Positions 16,805-25,265 of a stretch of 64,000 nucleotides of DNA are shown here, piece by piece. The DNA is from Bin87 sp963666865 (GTDB taxonomy: Bacteria > Chloroflexota > Dehalococcoidia > Lucifugimonadales > UBA3495). The notes under the pieces are model-generated. The model was given only the letters and a program-made list of their open reading frames with translations, ran no database searches and was not told the DNA's origin. A program made the translations under genes and the position numbers. Position 1 is the first letter of the stretch; each line of letters starts with the position of its first letter. The DNA lies in assembly GCA_963666865.1 (NCBI GenBank), contig OY763072.1, positions 2,976,001-3,040,000 of the forward strand, in the 5' to 3' direction.

Positions 16805-17004
16805 GAGCGGCTTGGCGGGTGTGTGAGCGGCTTGGCGGGTGTGTGAGCGGCTTGGCGGGTGTGTGAGCGGCTTGGCGGGTGTATGAGCGGCTTGGCGGGT
16901 GTATGAGCGGCTTGGCGGGTGTATGAGCGGCTTGGCGGGTGTATGAGCGGCTTGGCGGGTGTATGAGCGGCTTGGCGGGTGTATGAGCGGCTTGGCGGGT
17001 GTGT
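16805..17004. repeat. Ten tandem copies of a 20-bp unit
   Basis: The unit GAGCGGCTTGGCGGGTGTRT is repeated at exact 20-bp spacing from 16805 to 17004. The early units end GTGTGT, most later units GTGTAT, and the last reverts to GTGTGT, so variants are clustered. The unit length is not a multiple of three, so the array is not a protein repeat. It is preceded by GTTCGACAGGCTCACCATGAGCGG, a common dispersed bacterial repeat end, from which the unit seems to have been amplified. The array runs up to the start of the next gene. Confidence 0.95.
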
Positions 17005-17005
17005 G

Positions 17006-17290
17006 ATGGCAAATTATCTGATAATGGCGGCGATGAAGGGGCGGTTTATGTCGGAGCAGGGGAACCTGTACGACAACTTTCAGATGCTGGGCTACATGGA
17101 GGGCGCGTCGCCTTTCGACGCGGTGGCGGCGTTCTTTGACCAGCCCAAATTCCCGATTGTGTGGGCCGACGTGGAGTATATGTGGGCGGAGCGGTTGGCG
17201 GACGATCCGGCCAACGGTCACCACGGGGAATACGACAAGGTCTATATCGCGTCGCTGCGCGAGAGATGGGAAGGCAGTTCGCGGAATTGA
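17006..17290 (+). CDS. Hypothetical protein (about 94 aa) after the tandem array
   Basis: A reading frame starting at the ATG at 17006, two bases after the last 20-bp repeat, or possibly at an internal ATG at 17048. It encodes MANYLIMAAMKG, then NLYDNFQMLGYMEGASPFDAVAAFFDQPKFPIVWADVEYMWAERL, ending with a charged tail. The aromatic-rich, acidic composition and lack of stop codons suggest a real small protein, and segment ASPFDAVAAFFDQPKFPIVW looks folded. No family is recognised. If the first ATG is used, the tandem array forms its 5' leader. Confidence 0.55.
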   Translation: MANYLIMAAMKGRFMSEQGNLYDNFQMLGYMEGASPFDAVAAFFDQPKFPIVWADVEYMWAERLADDPANGHHGEYDKVYIASLRERWEGSSRN

Positions 17291-17323
17291 GAATTATTCG
17301 GCGGCAGTAGCGGCGAAAAACAG

Positions 17324-17350
17324 TAGGGGCGAATAATTATTCGCCCCTAC
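17324..17350. repeat. Palindromic repeat, family B
   Basis: TAGGGGCGAAT-AATT-ATTCGCCCCTA plus C, a perfect palindrome, between convergent genes. Confidence 0.88.
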
Positions 17351-17373
17351 GCATGGTGTTGCTGGGGTCGGGT

Positions 17374-18156
17374 TCACACGGCGGCGGCCTTGTTCCTCAA
17401 GCGAGTGAACTCGGTGCGGAAGCCTTCGGCCAGGGCGCGGCGGTCGGTGCCGTGGAGGACGAAGCGGGCGCCCTGCTCGATCCAGTATTCGGAGAGCTCG
17501 GGGGTCTGGTGGTGGACCAGGGTGGGCAGGCGGCGGGATTCGCATTTGTCGATGATGCTTTTTACGGTGGTCTTGTAGATTTCCTGGGCGTAGTCGTCGG
17601 GTACGCCCAGAGAGATGCTCATATCGTTGGGGCCGACGAAGATGGCGTCGATGTGGGGAACGTCGAGGATGGCGTCCAGGTTGTCCACGGCGGCCTGGCT
17701 CTCGATGCCGATGATGCAGATATTGTCGCGGTTGCGGGCGGCGAGGTAATCCTGGCTGGCGCCGCTGGGGAACTCTCCGGTGGCCAGGGCCTGCTCCGCG
17801 GCGGCGCCCTTGAGGGGGCGGAACTTGGCGGCTTTGACCACTTCGCGCACCTGCTCGACGGTCTCGCAATAGGGGGCCAGAATGCCCTGGGCGCCGGCGT
17901 CGATAGCCATGGTGACGTAGTGGGAGTCGGGAATGGGAATGCGGACGATGGGGACGACGCTAATGGTACTGAACATGGTCAGGTAATCGCCCAACTCGCC
18001 CCGGCTGCGGGGGCTGTGTTCGGTGTCAATGATGACGTAATCCAGGCCCACACCGTCCAGTATGGGTATCCAGCGCGGGCTGCGGTTGATGCTGATCATG
18101 GTGCCGAAGATCCGGCCGCCCTGGCTAAGGGTATCCTTGAGGTCTGCGCCGCTCAT
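17374..18156 (-). CDS. HpcH/HpaI family aldolase (citrate lyase-like)
   Basis: 260 residues, full length for class II HpcH/HpaI aldolases. The metal and substrate motifs are visible: LDYVIIDTEHSPRS, VVPIVRIPIPDSHYVTMAIDAGAQGILAP, the metal-binding glutamate in ICIIGIES, and FVGPNDMSISLG. Members cleave 4-hydroxy-2-oxo acids to pyruvate or glyoxylate plus an aldehyde. There is no aromatic-degradation operon nearby, so the physiological substrate is unknown. AAGGAG lies nine bases before the ATG and a TATACT -10 candidate lies at 18190-18195 on the minus strand. Confidence 0.88.
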   Translation of the reverse strand: MSGADLKDTLSQGGRIFGTMISINRSPRWIPILDGVGLDYVIIDTEHSPRSRGELGDYLTMFSTISVVPIVRIPIPDSHYVTMAIDAGAQGILAPYCETVEQVREVVKAAKFRPLKGAAAEQALATGEFPSGASQDYLAARNRDNICIIGIESQAAVDNLDAILDVPHIDAIFVGPNDMSISLGVPDDYAQEIYKTTVKSIIDKCESRRLPTLVHHQTPELSEYWIEQGARFVLHGTDRRALAEGFRTEFTRLRNKAAAV

Positions 18157-18299
18157 GTGGGAGTCGCTCCTTGAGGGGATGGTGCAGGGAGTATAGCACG
18201 GTGGGGTCGTCAGGAACCCGGCGCTCGGTGCGGTCTGTGCTAAACTGGCACCGACGCCGGTGGGTTGACGGTAAGCCGGGTTGTCGCCAGGAACTTGGA

Positions 18300-19421
18300 T
18301 TGCGAAATCAGTATCGTTACATCAACGAGCAGGGCGACTGGGAAGCAGTGGCGCGGGATCTGCGTCACGCCAGCCGGTTGGCCCTGGATACGGAACGCAA
18401 CGGGCGTTTTGCGTATCGGGAACGCATCTGTCTCATCCAAATATCAGACGGACGGCATACCTACTTGCTGGACCCTTTGGCCGTAAATGATCTTTCGGCG
18501 CTGGGGGCGATGCTGGCCGATGACGAGGTAGTCAAGGTTCTGCACGGATGTGAAGAGGATATCCGGTTTTTTGACCGGGACTTCGGCTTCACGGTGAGCA
18601 ACCTTTTCGACACGGGGCTGGCGGCGCGGTTTTTGGGCGTGGGACGGCCCAACCTGGGGGCGGTGTTGGAAGAGTTTTGCGGCGTTGTAATCACGAAGGA
18701 TGCACGGCTCCAGATGTCGCACTGGGGGTTGCGCCCGCTGTCCGGGCCGGCGTTGGATTACGCGGCGGGGGACGTACATCACTTGCTCCCGCTGGCGGAC
18801 GAACTGGAGTACCAACTGGACAAGCTGGGGCGGGTTGGATGGGTCAGGGAGGAGTGTGCGCGTATTGAAGCGTTGCGGCATCCTCCGGACGAGCCGTTGG
18901 AGACGGCGTTCCGACGGGTGAAGGGTTGGGAGGGGTTGAACCCGCGACAGGCGGCGGTGTTGCAGGAACTCTATGCCTTTCGGGATGGCAAAGCATGCGT
19001 GTGGGACGTGCCGCCGACGCTGGCTGCCAGCAACAATGACCTGCTGGCACTGGCCCAGTGCGGCGAGCATCCCCCGCGCGGCGTGGGCGGGATGCTGGCC
19101 AATCGGTGTTTTGGGGAGTTGATGGAGGCGGTTGAAAAGGGCTTGAGTAAATCGGAACTGCCCAGGCCGATCCGATCCCAACCCGCCCATGACGGTTGGA
19201 CGCCGGAGCGGCGGGAGCGGTTAAAGGCGCTGAAGCAGTGGCGCGGGAGACTGGCGCAGGAATTGAATCTGGCGGTGAGCCATATCTGGCCGACGGCCAG
19301 CCTGGAACGGATTGCGGTGCGGCCCGATGACCTGGAGCGGGAGTTGGCCGGTGGCGAGGGGGAGGTGAGGCGATGGCAACGGAGGGAGTTTGGAGAAGGG
19401 TTGACGCAGTTGATGAGGTAG
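18300..19421 (+). CDS. rnd: Ribonuclease D-like 3'-5' exonuclease
   Basis: About 373 residues from a TTG at 18300; the frame is open further upstream but NQYRYINEQGDW is the expected N-terminus and an extended -10-like TGCTAAACT lies at 18238-18246, arguing for the later start. The DEDDy exonuclease motifs are all present: D30-x-E32 (LALDTERNG), D87 in LHGCEEDIRFF, and Y154...D158 in ALDYAAGDVHHL. A HRDC domain follows (about 205-290; GLNPRQAAVLQELYAFRD) and a second HRDC-like C-terminal domain (about 318-374). RNase D trims tRNA and other small RNA 3' ends. Confidence 0.88.
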   Translation: MRNQYRYINEQGDWEAVARDLRHASRLALDTERNGRFAYRERICLIQISDGRHTYLLDPLAVNDLSALGAMLADDEVVKVLHGCEEDIRFFDRDFGFTVSNLFDTGLAARFLGVGRPNLGAVLEEFCGVVITKDARLQMSHWGLRPLSGPALDYAAGDVHHLLPLADELEYQLDKLGRVGWVREECARIEALRHPPDEPLETAFRRVKGWEGLNPRQAAVLQELYAFRDGKACVWDVPPTLAASNNDLLALAQCGEHPPRGVGGMLANRCFGELMEAVEKGLSKSELPRPIRSQPAHDGWTPERRERLKALKQWRGRLAQELNLAVSHIWPTASLERIAVRPDDLERELAGGEGEVRRWQRREFGEGLTQLMR

Positions 19422-19508
19422 GTGCATCAGGCCGATGCCGATGCGTTGAATGGAACGAATTGGGCGTTCGTGGTTCCGCTGGCCGCCACGTTCGATTGGG
19501 GGAGAAAG

Positions 19509-19664
19509 ATGTTTGAGAAGGGCAAAGCCATACGCGAGGCGAAAAAGGCCGAGATGTTAGCCAAAGAGCGCCAACGCATCAAGGCCGAACTGGAGCGAAA
19601 CGGCGTTTCCATGTCGCCAGAGGTCGCCGCCAGGGTGTTCGGAGACCCTGCTGCCCAAGAGTAG
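19509..19664 (+). CDS. Small charged hypothetical protein (51 aa)
   Basis: Starts at the ATG at 19509 with GGGGGAGAAAG just upstream. The sequence is a highly charged helix (FEKGKAIREAKKAEMLAKER) followed by ELERNGVSMSPEVAARVFGD. It lies 87 bases after the RNase D gene on the same strand. No family recognised; the good ribosome binding site and amphipathic helix favour a real product. Confidence 0.5.
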   Translation: MFEKGKAIREAKKAEMLAKERQRIKAELERNGVSMSPEVAARVFGDPAAQE

Positions 19665-19710
19665 AAGGTTGCCCGGAATCCCGGAGCGGCGCGCCCGGGC
19701 CGGTAGTCAA

Positions 19711-20793
19711 TCAGGCGCCGTATGCCATCAGTTGCTCGCAGAAGCGGGCGGTGTTCATCAGGTCGGGGATGACGACGTATTCGTCGATGGTGTGCATGAG
19801 GTTGGTGGCCATACCGACCACGACGCTTTCGATGCCGTTGAGGCGGAAGACGTTGCCATCGGTGCCGCCGCCGGAGGGCTGGATGTTGGGTTTCAGGCCC
19901 ATGTCGCGCATGACGCGGGTGACGAGCTGGGCGGTGGCCTCGTTGGGGTCGAGGCGATACATCTGGAACATCATCTCCAGGTTTTCGGTGATTTCGGCCT
20001 CGGTATAGCGACCGCGGATTTTGCCGATGGAGTTGAGGAGTTGCATCCGGAGTAGTTCCAGAGACTCCACGTTCATGCTGCGGAATTCGCCGGTGATGGA
20101 TGCCTCGGAAGGGACCGCGTTCCGGACGGTGCCGCCGGTGATGGTGGCGACGTTGAAGGTGGTTTCCTCGTCGATGCGGCCCTGGGGCAGATCGGAGATG
20201 ATGTCGCTGGCGATTTGGATGGCGGAAAGACCCTTTTCCGGTTCGACGCCGGCGTGGGCGCCCCGGCCGCGAATGTTGATGTCGAAGGCCATGTAAGTAG
20301 GGCTACCGCCGGTGATGGTGTTGACGGGGCCGTTGCCGTCAAAAACGACTGCCTCAGTGGCATTGATCATGGAGAAATCAAGATTGGATGCGCCCACCAG
20401 GCCGATTTCCTCGCCGCGAGTGAACACTACCTGGACCGGGCGGCGAGGGCGTCCCTCTTCACGGACGGTTTCCAGAGCTTCCAGGATGGCGGCCACGCCG
20501 GCCTTGCAGTCGCCGCCGAGGATGGTGTTGCGGTCGGAGGTGATGCGGTCGCCGGTAACCTGGGGCCTGATGCTGCGGCCCGGGTCAACGGTGTCCATGT
20601 GGGCGGAGAGCAGGAGAGGTCGGTCGCCGTCCTCGCGGGCGATGACGTTGCCGTGGTCGTCGCGGGCAACCTGGAAACCCAGGCTGGCGAGGCGGTCGGA
20701 CACCTGGAGGGCGACATCCCATTCCTCGCCGGAGGGGCTGTCGATACGTACCAAGTCGCAGAAATCGTTAATCAATCTTTCCTGGTTGGGCAT
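19711..20793 (-). CDS. M20-family metallopeptidase (PepT-like)
   Basis: 360 residues. The dinuclear zinc site of M20 peptidases is complete: H65-x-D67 in LLLSAHMDTVDPG, bridging D95 in TILGGDCKAGVA, E128-E129 in FTRGEEIG, an acidic ligand in the AVVFDGNG segment, and a C-terminal His in NLMHTIDEYV. The inserted dimerisation domain lies at about 170-280 (GRGAHAGVEPEKGLSAIQIA). The overall layout is closest to tripeptide aminopeptidase PepT and related exopeptidases. It stands alone; GAGGTG precedes the ATG. Cytoplasmic peptide turnover is the likely role. Confidence 0.88.
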   Translation of the reverse strand: MPNQERLINDFCDLVRIDSPSGEEWDVALQVSDRLASLGFQVARDDHGNVIAREDGDRPLLLSAHMDTVDPGRSIRPQVTGDRITSDRNTILGGDCKAGVAAILEALETVREEGRPRRPVQVVFTRGEEIGLVGASNLDFSMINATEAVVFDGNGPVNTITGGSPTYMAFDINIRGRGAHAGVEPEKGLSAIQIASDIISDLPQGRIDEETTFNVATITGGTVRNAVPSEASITGEFRSMNVESLELLRMQLLNSIGKIRGRYTEAEITENLEMMFQMYRLDPNEATAQLVTRVMRDMGLKPNIQPSGGGTDGNVFRLNGIESVVVGMATNLMHTIDEYVVIPDLMNTARFCEQLMAYGA

Positions 20794-20973
20794 GGAGGCA
20801 CCTCGCTTGATCGATGTGGGGAGTAGCGTTCCGTTTCAGGTTGGTTTCGCATGGATAGACAGGATAGGCAAGATTTTCCAGATGAGAGATTTCTGTATTC
20901 CCACTAAAGCAGCAATTTTAGGCTGGTCAGATGATGTCTGACACATCAAAAGATCCTTGAAACGATATGCGGT

Positions 20974-23583
20974 CTATGCACTGCCAGCTGCGGATGGAAT
21001 ATCGACAACAGTAAGGTCACGGACGCGACAAAGTACTGTGCCAAGTTCAGGGGCATCGCAAAATGCGATTCGCGCACTTTGGTCACCTAACCACACTACT
21101 GTGCCCTGACCTAGATTACGATGTGCAACAGTACTGCCGGCAGCAATCGGACGAGTTGTCACGGTGGAACCTGTCCCTAAGCTACCGTCACCTGGAATGC
21201 CGGTGGACTGATGCAGCAGTGTGGCTAGAGGAACCTCAGCGCACACCAGTTCCCGTCGCTCAATACGTCTGCCCCGTAGCGGTCGGTAGCGCCGCAAATT
21301 GGATTCCAGCACCGACAAACCGATGAACTTTCCGACCATAGCATCCAATCTGTCGGTATTGACCATAGCTCGTGAAGCAGGCACAAAGCAGCGGATACCG
21401 CACCAGGATGCTTCCAAACCTCCCTTGTTCCTAGCCGTCACCCGGCCCAATAGAGGGACTCCGAAGTTGGGTATTCCTCGGGCGAGGAAACTCTCACTTT
21501 GACCTGACCAAACCGCAACTATCAACGGAGAACCGTGTTCAGCATCGACCATAACTAGGCCAACACTTATTCCCTCTGGCCAGGACAATCCCCGTGCGCT
21601 TTCATAATCTCGGGCCGAACTGATCCCGATGGGTTCCGACCAATTGCCCACAACGCCGCGCCGCGCCGCGCGCAATCGGCAAGTCATTAATGCAGAGGGC
21701 CAAACGACAGGCACTGTAACTGGTACCTCAGCCACAGAGGTTATGGTAATCTCCGAGCTCGTATTAATTTCAAGGTCATAGGATAGCCCAGCGACAGCCG
21801 AGAATCTCCATTGGAAAGAAATCCAATCTACGCCTGCATCCGCAATCCGCAGCTGTAGAGACGATGGCAATGCTGACCGAATAGATTGGCGTCGTGTATC
21901 AATGCCAACCGTGGCAGTATCACTCCAGGGGCCACGACCCATCGCGCTCCACGCGCGAACCCGGTACGAGACGTCGGACAGATCGTCCATTCTGCTATCC
22001 GTGTCGTACCAGCTAGTGTCAGTGTGAACAGGCACGTACTCCGGGTGTCCGCCGGCAGGGACAATTTCAACAACATAGCCTTGGATGGCGTCATACCCGA
22101 GCCACTCCGGAGCGTTCCAGATTACTCTGATAGAGCCGTCGCGGAGGCACTCAGTAGAAAGGGAGGCAACCGGGCCTGGGGAGACTCCGCCAACAACACA
22201 ACGCGATTGCTCTCCACCAGATTGCCACGTGCCACTAACGCCATCTAGCACCGCTCTGACACTGTATTGGAGAGATGTGGCTTCATTCACGATGACAGAT
22301 TCACTATAGTCGGTGGCACTACCCACTTCAATGACAGCGGGTCTCCCGTTATTGCCTTGTCGTTCTACTTCATAATGGACGCCAGGTAAGGGATTATCCA
22401 CTGACCAATGTACCCTGATTTCGCCGGTCCAGCTATCAAGCAACTCTGCCATAACGTCCGATACCCGCACCAATTTTTGTACGCCTAAAGCTACGTCATG
22501 CTCCGACACAGCGAAATCGGCCCAAGGCCCCGGAATATTGTCAAAGTTGACGGCCCTCGCGCGCCAGTCCCCTATCAAATTCGGGCCCAGATGCCCGCGG
22601 AAACCGGCTTCCGGGCCGAAGGCAATGGTGACATACCCTGTACGGCTAGCGTCGTACCGTTGTAACTCATACCGGGATACGGGCACTATTTGAGAAGGGC
22701 CTAGCTCGTTGGGTAAATCCCATGACAAATCGAAAGAAACTTGCCCAACATCAGCGTCGTAGTTCAGCCCGGCTGGCTGGAAAACAACGACGGGGACTGA
22801 GGACAGACCGACAACCTCATCGTATGTTCCTGGGAATTGCCCGTCGGCCTCATTTCGATGTTGTTTTAAAGCCCACTCACAGCGGTACGCTTCATTTCGG
22901 GTTGGCAAAGCCGGAGACAACCATCGGATGCGCCGTTCTCCGTGGGTATTTTTGTCTGAGGTGCGAACACCGTGCCAGTGCTCTTGATAGTGTTTTTCCC
23001 AACGCTCCTCGAGGTCACTGTAATAAGCCGTCTGGAAATACGCGATCGGGTGCTCGATGTCACTCCTGCCGGCAATATAACGGCGCAGCGATTCGCTACG
23101 ATCGTGCTCAAACTGACGCCGTGATGGGTTGTAGGTCATGCCGATGTAACCGGTTTCGAGCTGGTACACAAAATAGCCGTCGCGCTCCAGCGCAGGGCCA
23201 AAACATTCCACCGAATTGTTATCGCCAGTGGCATCGCGGCCAGTTTCGCAGGTCTCCAGGGCACACCGCTCAGGGCGGCCCCTACAGGGGGCATCCAAGC
23301 GGTGAACGAAAGCATCACAGTGCCGACATAGTTCCTCGCAGGGTTCCTTAACCCCACGGGGTGTGCCGTGGCAATCCGGGTCGGGACACCGCCAGGAACA
23401 GGCAACGCAAGACACGGGTCCGACTTCCTTATTCCCGCCACAAAAAGCGCAGCGGAGGGACTTTGCCGGGTCCAGCAGCTCCAAAATACGCGCTACAGCG
23501 GGGTCTGGCTCTGTGGCATCGCTTTCGCCTTGCCAACGCCAGACCTCGTAGGGCGTATCAGCAATAGGTGAACGATTGAACAT
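20974..23583 (-). CDS. Mosaic protein: Cys-rich cluster, GIY-YIG nuclease-like domain, FnIII repeats, S1-like and KOW/Tudor-like domains
   Basis: An 869-residue protein with an unusual architecture. Residues 45-127 hold about 15 cysteines in C-x2-C and related spacings, probably zinc-binding. Residues 136-243 read as a GIY-YIG-type domain: GYFVYQLETGYIGMT, then NPSRRQFEH and a later RNEAYRCEWALKQHRN that would carry the glutamate. About four fibronectin type III-like modules follow (roughly 263-365, 370-460, 468-562, 573-655). Residues about 708-775 resemble an S1 RNA-binding domain (GRVTARNKGGLEASWCGI, CFVPASRAM, VGKFIGLSVLE). Residues 815-860 resemble the C-terminal KOW/Tudor-like domain (STVAHRNLGQGTVVWLGD). 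No signal peptide. Base composition looks less GC-rich than its neighbours, suggesting transfer. Function unknown. Confidence 0.8.
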   Translation of the reverse strand: MFNRSPIADTPYEVWRWQGESDATEPDPAVARILELLDPAKSLRCAFCGGNKEVGPVSCVACSWRCPDPDCHGTPRGVKEPCEELCRHCDAFVHRLDAPCRGRPERCALETCETGRDATGDNNSVECFGPALERDGYFVYQLETGYIGMTYNPSRRQFEHDRSESLRRYIAGRSDIEHPIAYFQTAYYSDLEERWEKHYQEHWHGVRTSDKNTHGERRIRWLSPALPTRNEAYRCEWALKQHRNEADGQFPGTYDEVVGLSSVPVVVFQPAGLNYDADVGQVSFDLSWDLPNELGPSQIVPVSRYELQRYDASRTGYVTIAFGPEAGFRGHLGPNLIGDWRARAVNFDNIPGPWADFAVSEHDVALGVQKLVRVSDVMAELLDSWTGEIRVHWSVDNPLPGVHYEVERQGNNGRPAVIEVGSATDYSESVIVNEATSLQYSVRAVLDGVSGTWQSGGEQSRCVVGGVSPGPVASLSTECLRDGSIRVIWNAPEWLGYDAIQGYVVEIVPAGGHPEYVPVHTDTSWYDTDSRMDDLSDVSYRVRAWSAMGRGPWSDTATVGIDTRRQSIRSALPSSLQLRIADAGVDWISFQWRFSAVAGLSYDLEINTSSEITITSVAEVPVTVPVVWPSALMTCRLRAARRGVVGNWSEPIGISSARDYESARGLSWPEGISVGLVMVDAEHGSPLIVAVWSGQSESFLARGIPNFGVPLLGRVTARNKGGLEASWCGIRCFVPASRAMVNTDRLDAMVGKFIGLSVLESNLRRYRPLRGRRIERRELVCAEVPLATLLHQSTGIPGDGSLGTGSTVTTRPIAAGSTVAHRNLGQGTVVWLGDQSARIAFCDAPELGTVLCRVRDLTVVDIPSAAGSA

Positions 23584-23735
23584 TTTTGCTCATCCGTAGC
23601 GTTGCCGGCAACCTACACGAGATCATCGTAACAACGTGCCCGGTCGGAATCCGGGCGCTCCAGCCCCAGCATTTCGTGTTCGATAGATCTGGTTCGGTTG
23701 CCTATTATAGCGCAGGCCATTAGAATCATCGCTGA

Positions 23736-24194
23736 ATGAGCGATGAAGTACACATACGCGCGGCTGTACCGTCGGACGGGGCGACCATTGCCGAATTTAA
23801 CGCGGCAATGGCGCTGGAATCGGAAGGGATAACGCTGGATGAGACGATATTGCGGGCCGGGGTGGACGCGGCGCTGGCCGACGTTGGGAAAGCGTTTTAC
23901 CTGCTGGCCGAAGCCGGGGACAGTCCCGTGGGCCAATTGATGGTGACCACCGAATGGAGTGACTGGCGGAACGGGTGGATCTGGTGGATACAGTCGGTGT
24001 ACGTGATTCCGGAGCGGCGCCGGCAGGGAGTATATCGCCGGCTGTACAGTCGATTGTTGGAGATGGCCGAAGCGCGGGGGGACGTTCGCGGGATGCGGCT
24101 GTACGTGATGCGAGAGAACCGGGTGGCGAAGCGGACCTACGAGGCCCTGGGGATGAGCCACTCGGAGTATGACCTTTACGAGACCGAGTTTTGA
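23736..24194 (+). CDS. GNAT-family N-acetyltransferase
   Basis: 152 residues with GNAT topology: an N-terminal IRAAVPSDGATIAEF strand-helix, the central PVGQLMVTTEW strand, motif A (IQSVYVIPERRRQGVYRRLYSRLLEMAE, with RRQGVYR binding the acetyl-CoA pyrophosphate) and motif B (MRLYVMRENRVAKRTYEALGM). The acceptor is unknown. It begins a three-gene run with the TPR and hotdog genes downstream (12-base gap, then a one-base overlap), but the functions do not obviously connect. Confidence 0.88.
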   Translation: MSDEVHIRAAVPSDGATIAEFNAAMALESEGITLDETILRAGVDAALADVGKAFYLLAEAGDSPVGQLMVTTEWSDWRNGWIWWIQSVYVIPERRRQGVYRRLYSRLLEMAEARGDVRGMRLYVMRENRVAKRTYEALGMSHSEYDLYETEF

Positions 24195-24206
24195 CGAGCG
24201 CAGGCC

Positions 24207-25265
24207 ATGACCACCGGCGGCGATTTACCGACAGAATTCCACTATACAGCGCGCGGGCAGCTGGCGTTGCGGGCCGGACAGTTGAACGCGGCCATCGACG
24301 ACTTCAACAATGCGCTGCAGATTAACGACGAGTTCGCGCCGGCGTATTACTATCGGGGGCTGGCGTTTCGGAACGGGGGCGATCTGAATCGGGCGATAGC
24401 CGACTACACCCGGGCCATCGTCGCGGATCCGCAATATCCGGTGCCGTATTACGCCCGAGGCGTGGTGCGCCGCCACCTGGGATTCTACGAGGATGCCATC
24501 GCCGACTATACGTCGGCAATCGAGCTGGAACCGGACGACGCGGACTACTTCTACGCCAGGGGCGTGGCTCGAATATCGCTGGGCAGGTATGACGAGGCCA
24601 TTGCTGATTTTCTGGCCTGCACACGCATCAACCCGGAACACGCCAACGGGCAGTACAACCTGGGCATCGCATACCGGGATACCGGGGACCGGGATACGGC
24701 GCTGGCCTACTACAACGCCGCGATCGGGCTTCGCCCGGCGGAGCCGGATTATCGTTACGCCAGAGGGAACCTGTACAGCGACCGGCGGGAATACGATGCC
24801 GCCATTGCCGACTATGACGTGGCAATCGCGCTGGTGCCCACTTTCGCCAACGCTTTGTACAACCGCGGCATAGCCAAGCGCAACCGGGGCGAACCGCAGG
24901 ACGCCATAGTCGATTTTGACGCCGCGCAATCCTGCGGCATGGACACGGCAACCCTGTACCACAATCGTGGCGTGGCCAGGGCAGATCTTGGCGATCACGA
25001 AGCCGCCTTAGCGGAGTACGAACAGGCGCTGCGACGGAATGAGGCCCTGGCGGGTATCTGGTTGTCGGTGGGGAACTCGCAGGCGCTTTTGGAAAATTAT
25101 CGGGAAGCCGTGGCGGCTTTTACCAGAGCGCTGGAATTGAACGACAATCTGGCCGACGCTTACAGGGGGCGCGGTTTGGCGAACCGGGCGCTGGGCGATG
25201 AGGAAGCGGCGGCGGCGGATTTGGCGGAGTTCGCTCGGCGCAGTGGCAGCGGCGGTTCCGCATAA
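24207..25265 (+). CDS. Tetratricopeptide repeat protein
   Basis: 352 residues made almost wholly of about nine to ten TPR units of 34 residues, for example AIDDFNNALQINDEFAPAYY-YRGLAFRNGGDLNRAI, and AIADYTSAIELEPDDADYFY. Repeats begin near residue 8 and run to about 340; there is no signal peptide or membrane segment, so it is probably a cytoplasmic protein-interaction scaffold. The TAA stop overlaps the ATG of the next gene (TAATG), indicating translational coupling to the hotdog protein. Confidence 0.9.
   Translation: MTTGGDLPTEFHYTARGQLALRAGQLNAAIDDFNNALQINDEFAPAYYYRGLAFRNGGDLNRAIADYTRAIVADPQYPVPYYARGVVRRHLGFYEDAIADYTSAIELEPDDADYFYARGVARISLGRYDEAIADFLACTRINPEHANGQYNLGIAYRDTGDRDTALAYYNAAIGLRPAEPDYRYARGNLYSDRREYDAAIADYDVAIALVPTFANALYNRGIAKRNRGEPQDAIVDFDAAQSCGMDTATLYHNRGVARADLGDHEAALAEYEQALRRNEALAGIWLSVGNSQALLENYREAVAAFTRALELNDNLADAYRGRGLANRALGDEEAAAADLAEFARRSGSGGSA

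Noticed and set aside
16805..17004. Regular repeats that might be a CRISPR array
   Set aside because: Units are directly adjacent at a 20-bp period with no spacers, and there are no cas genes nearby.
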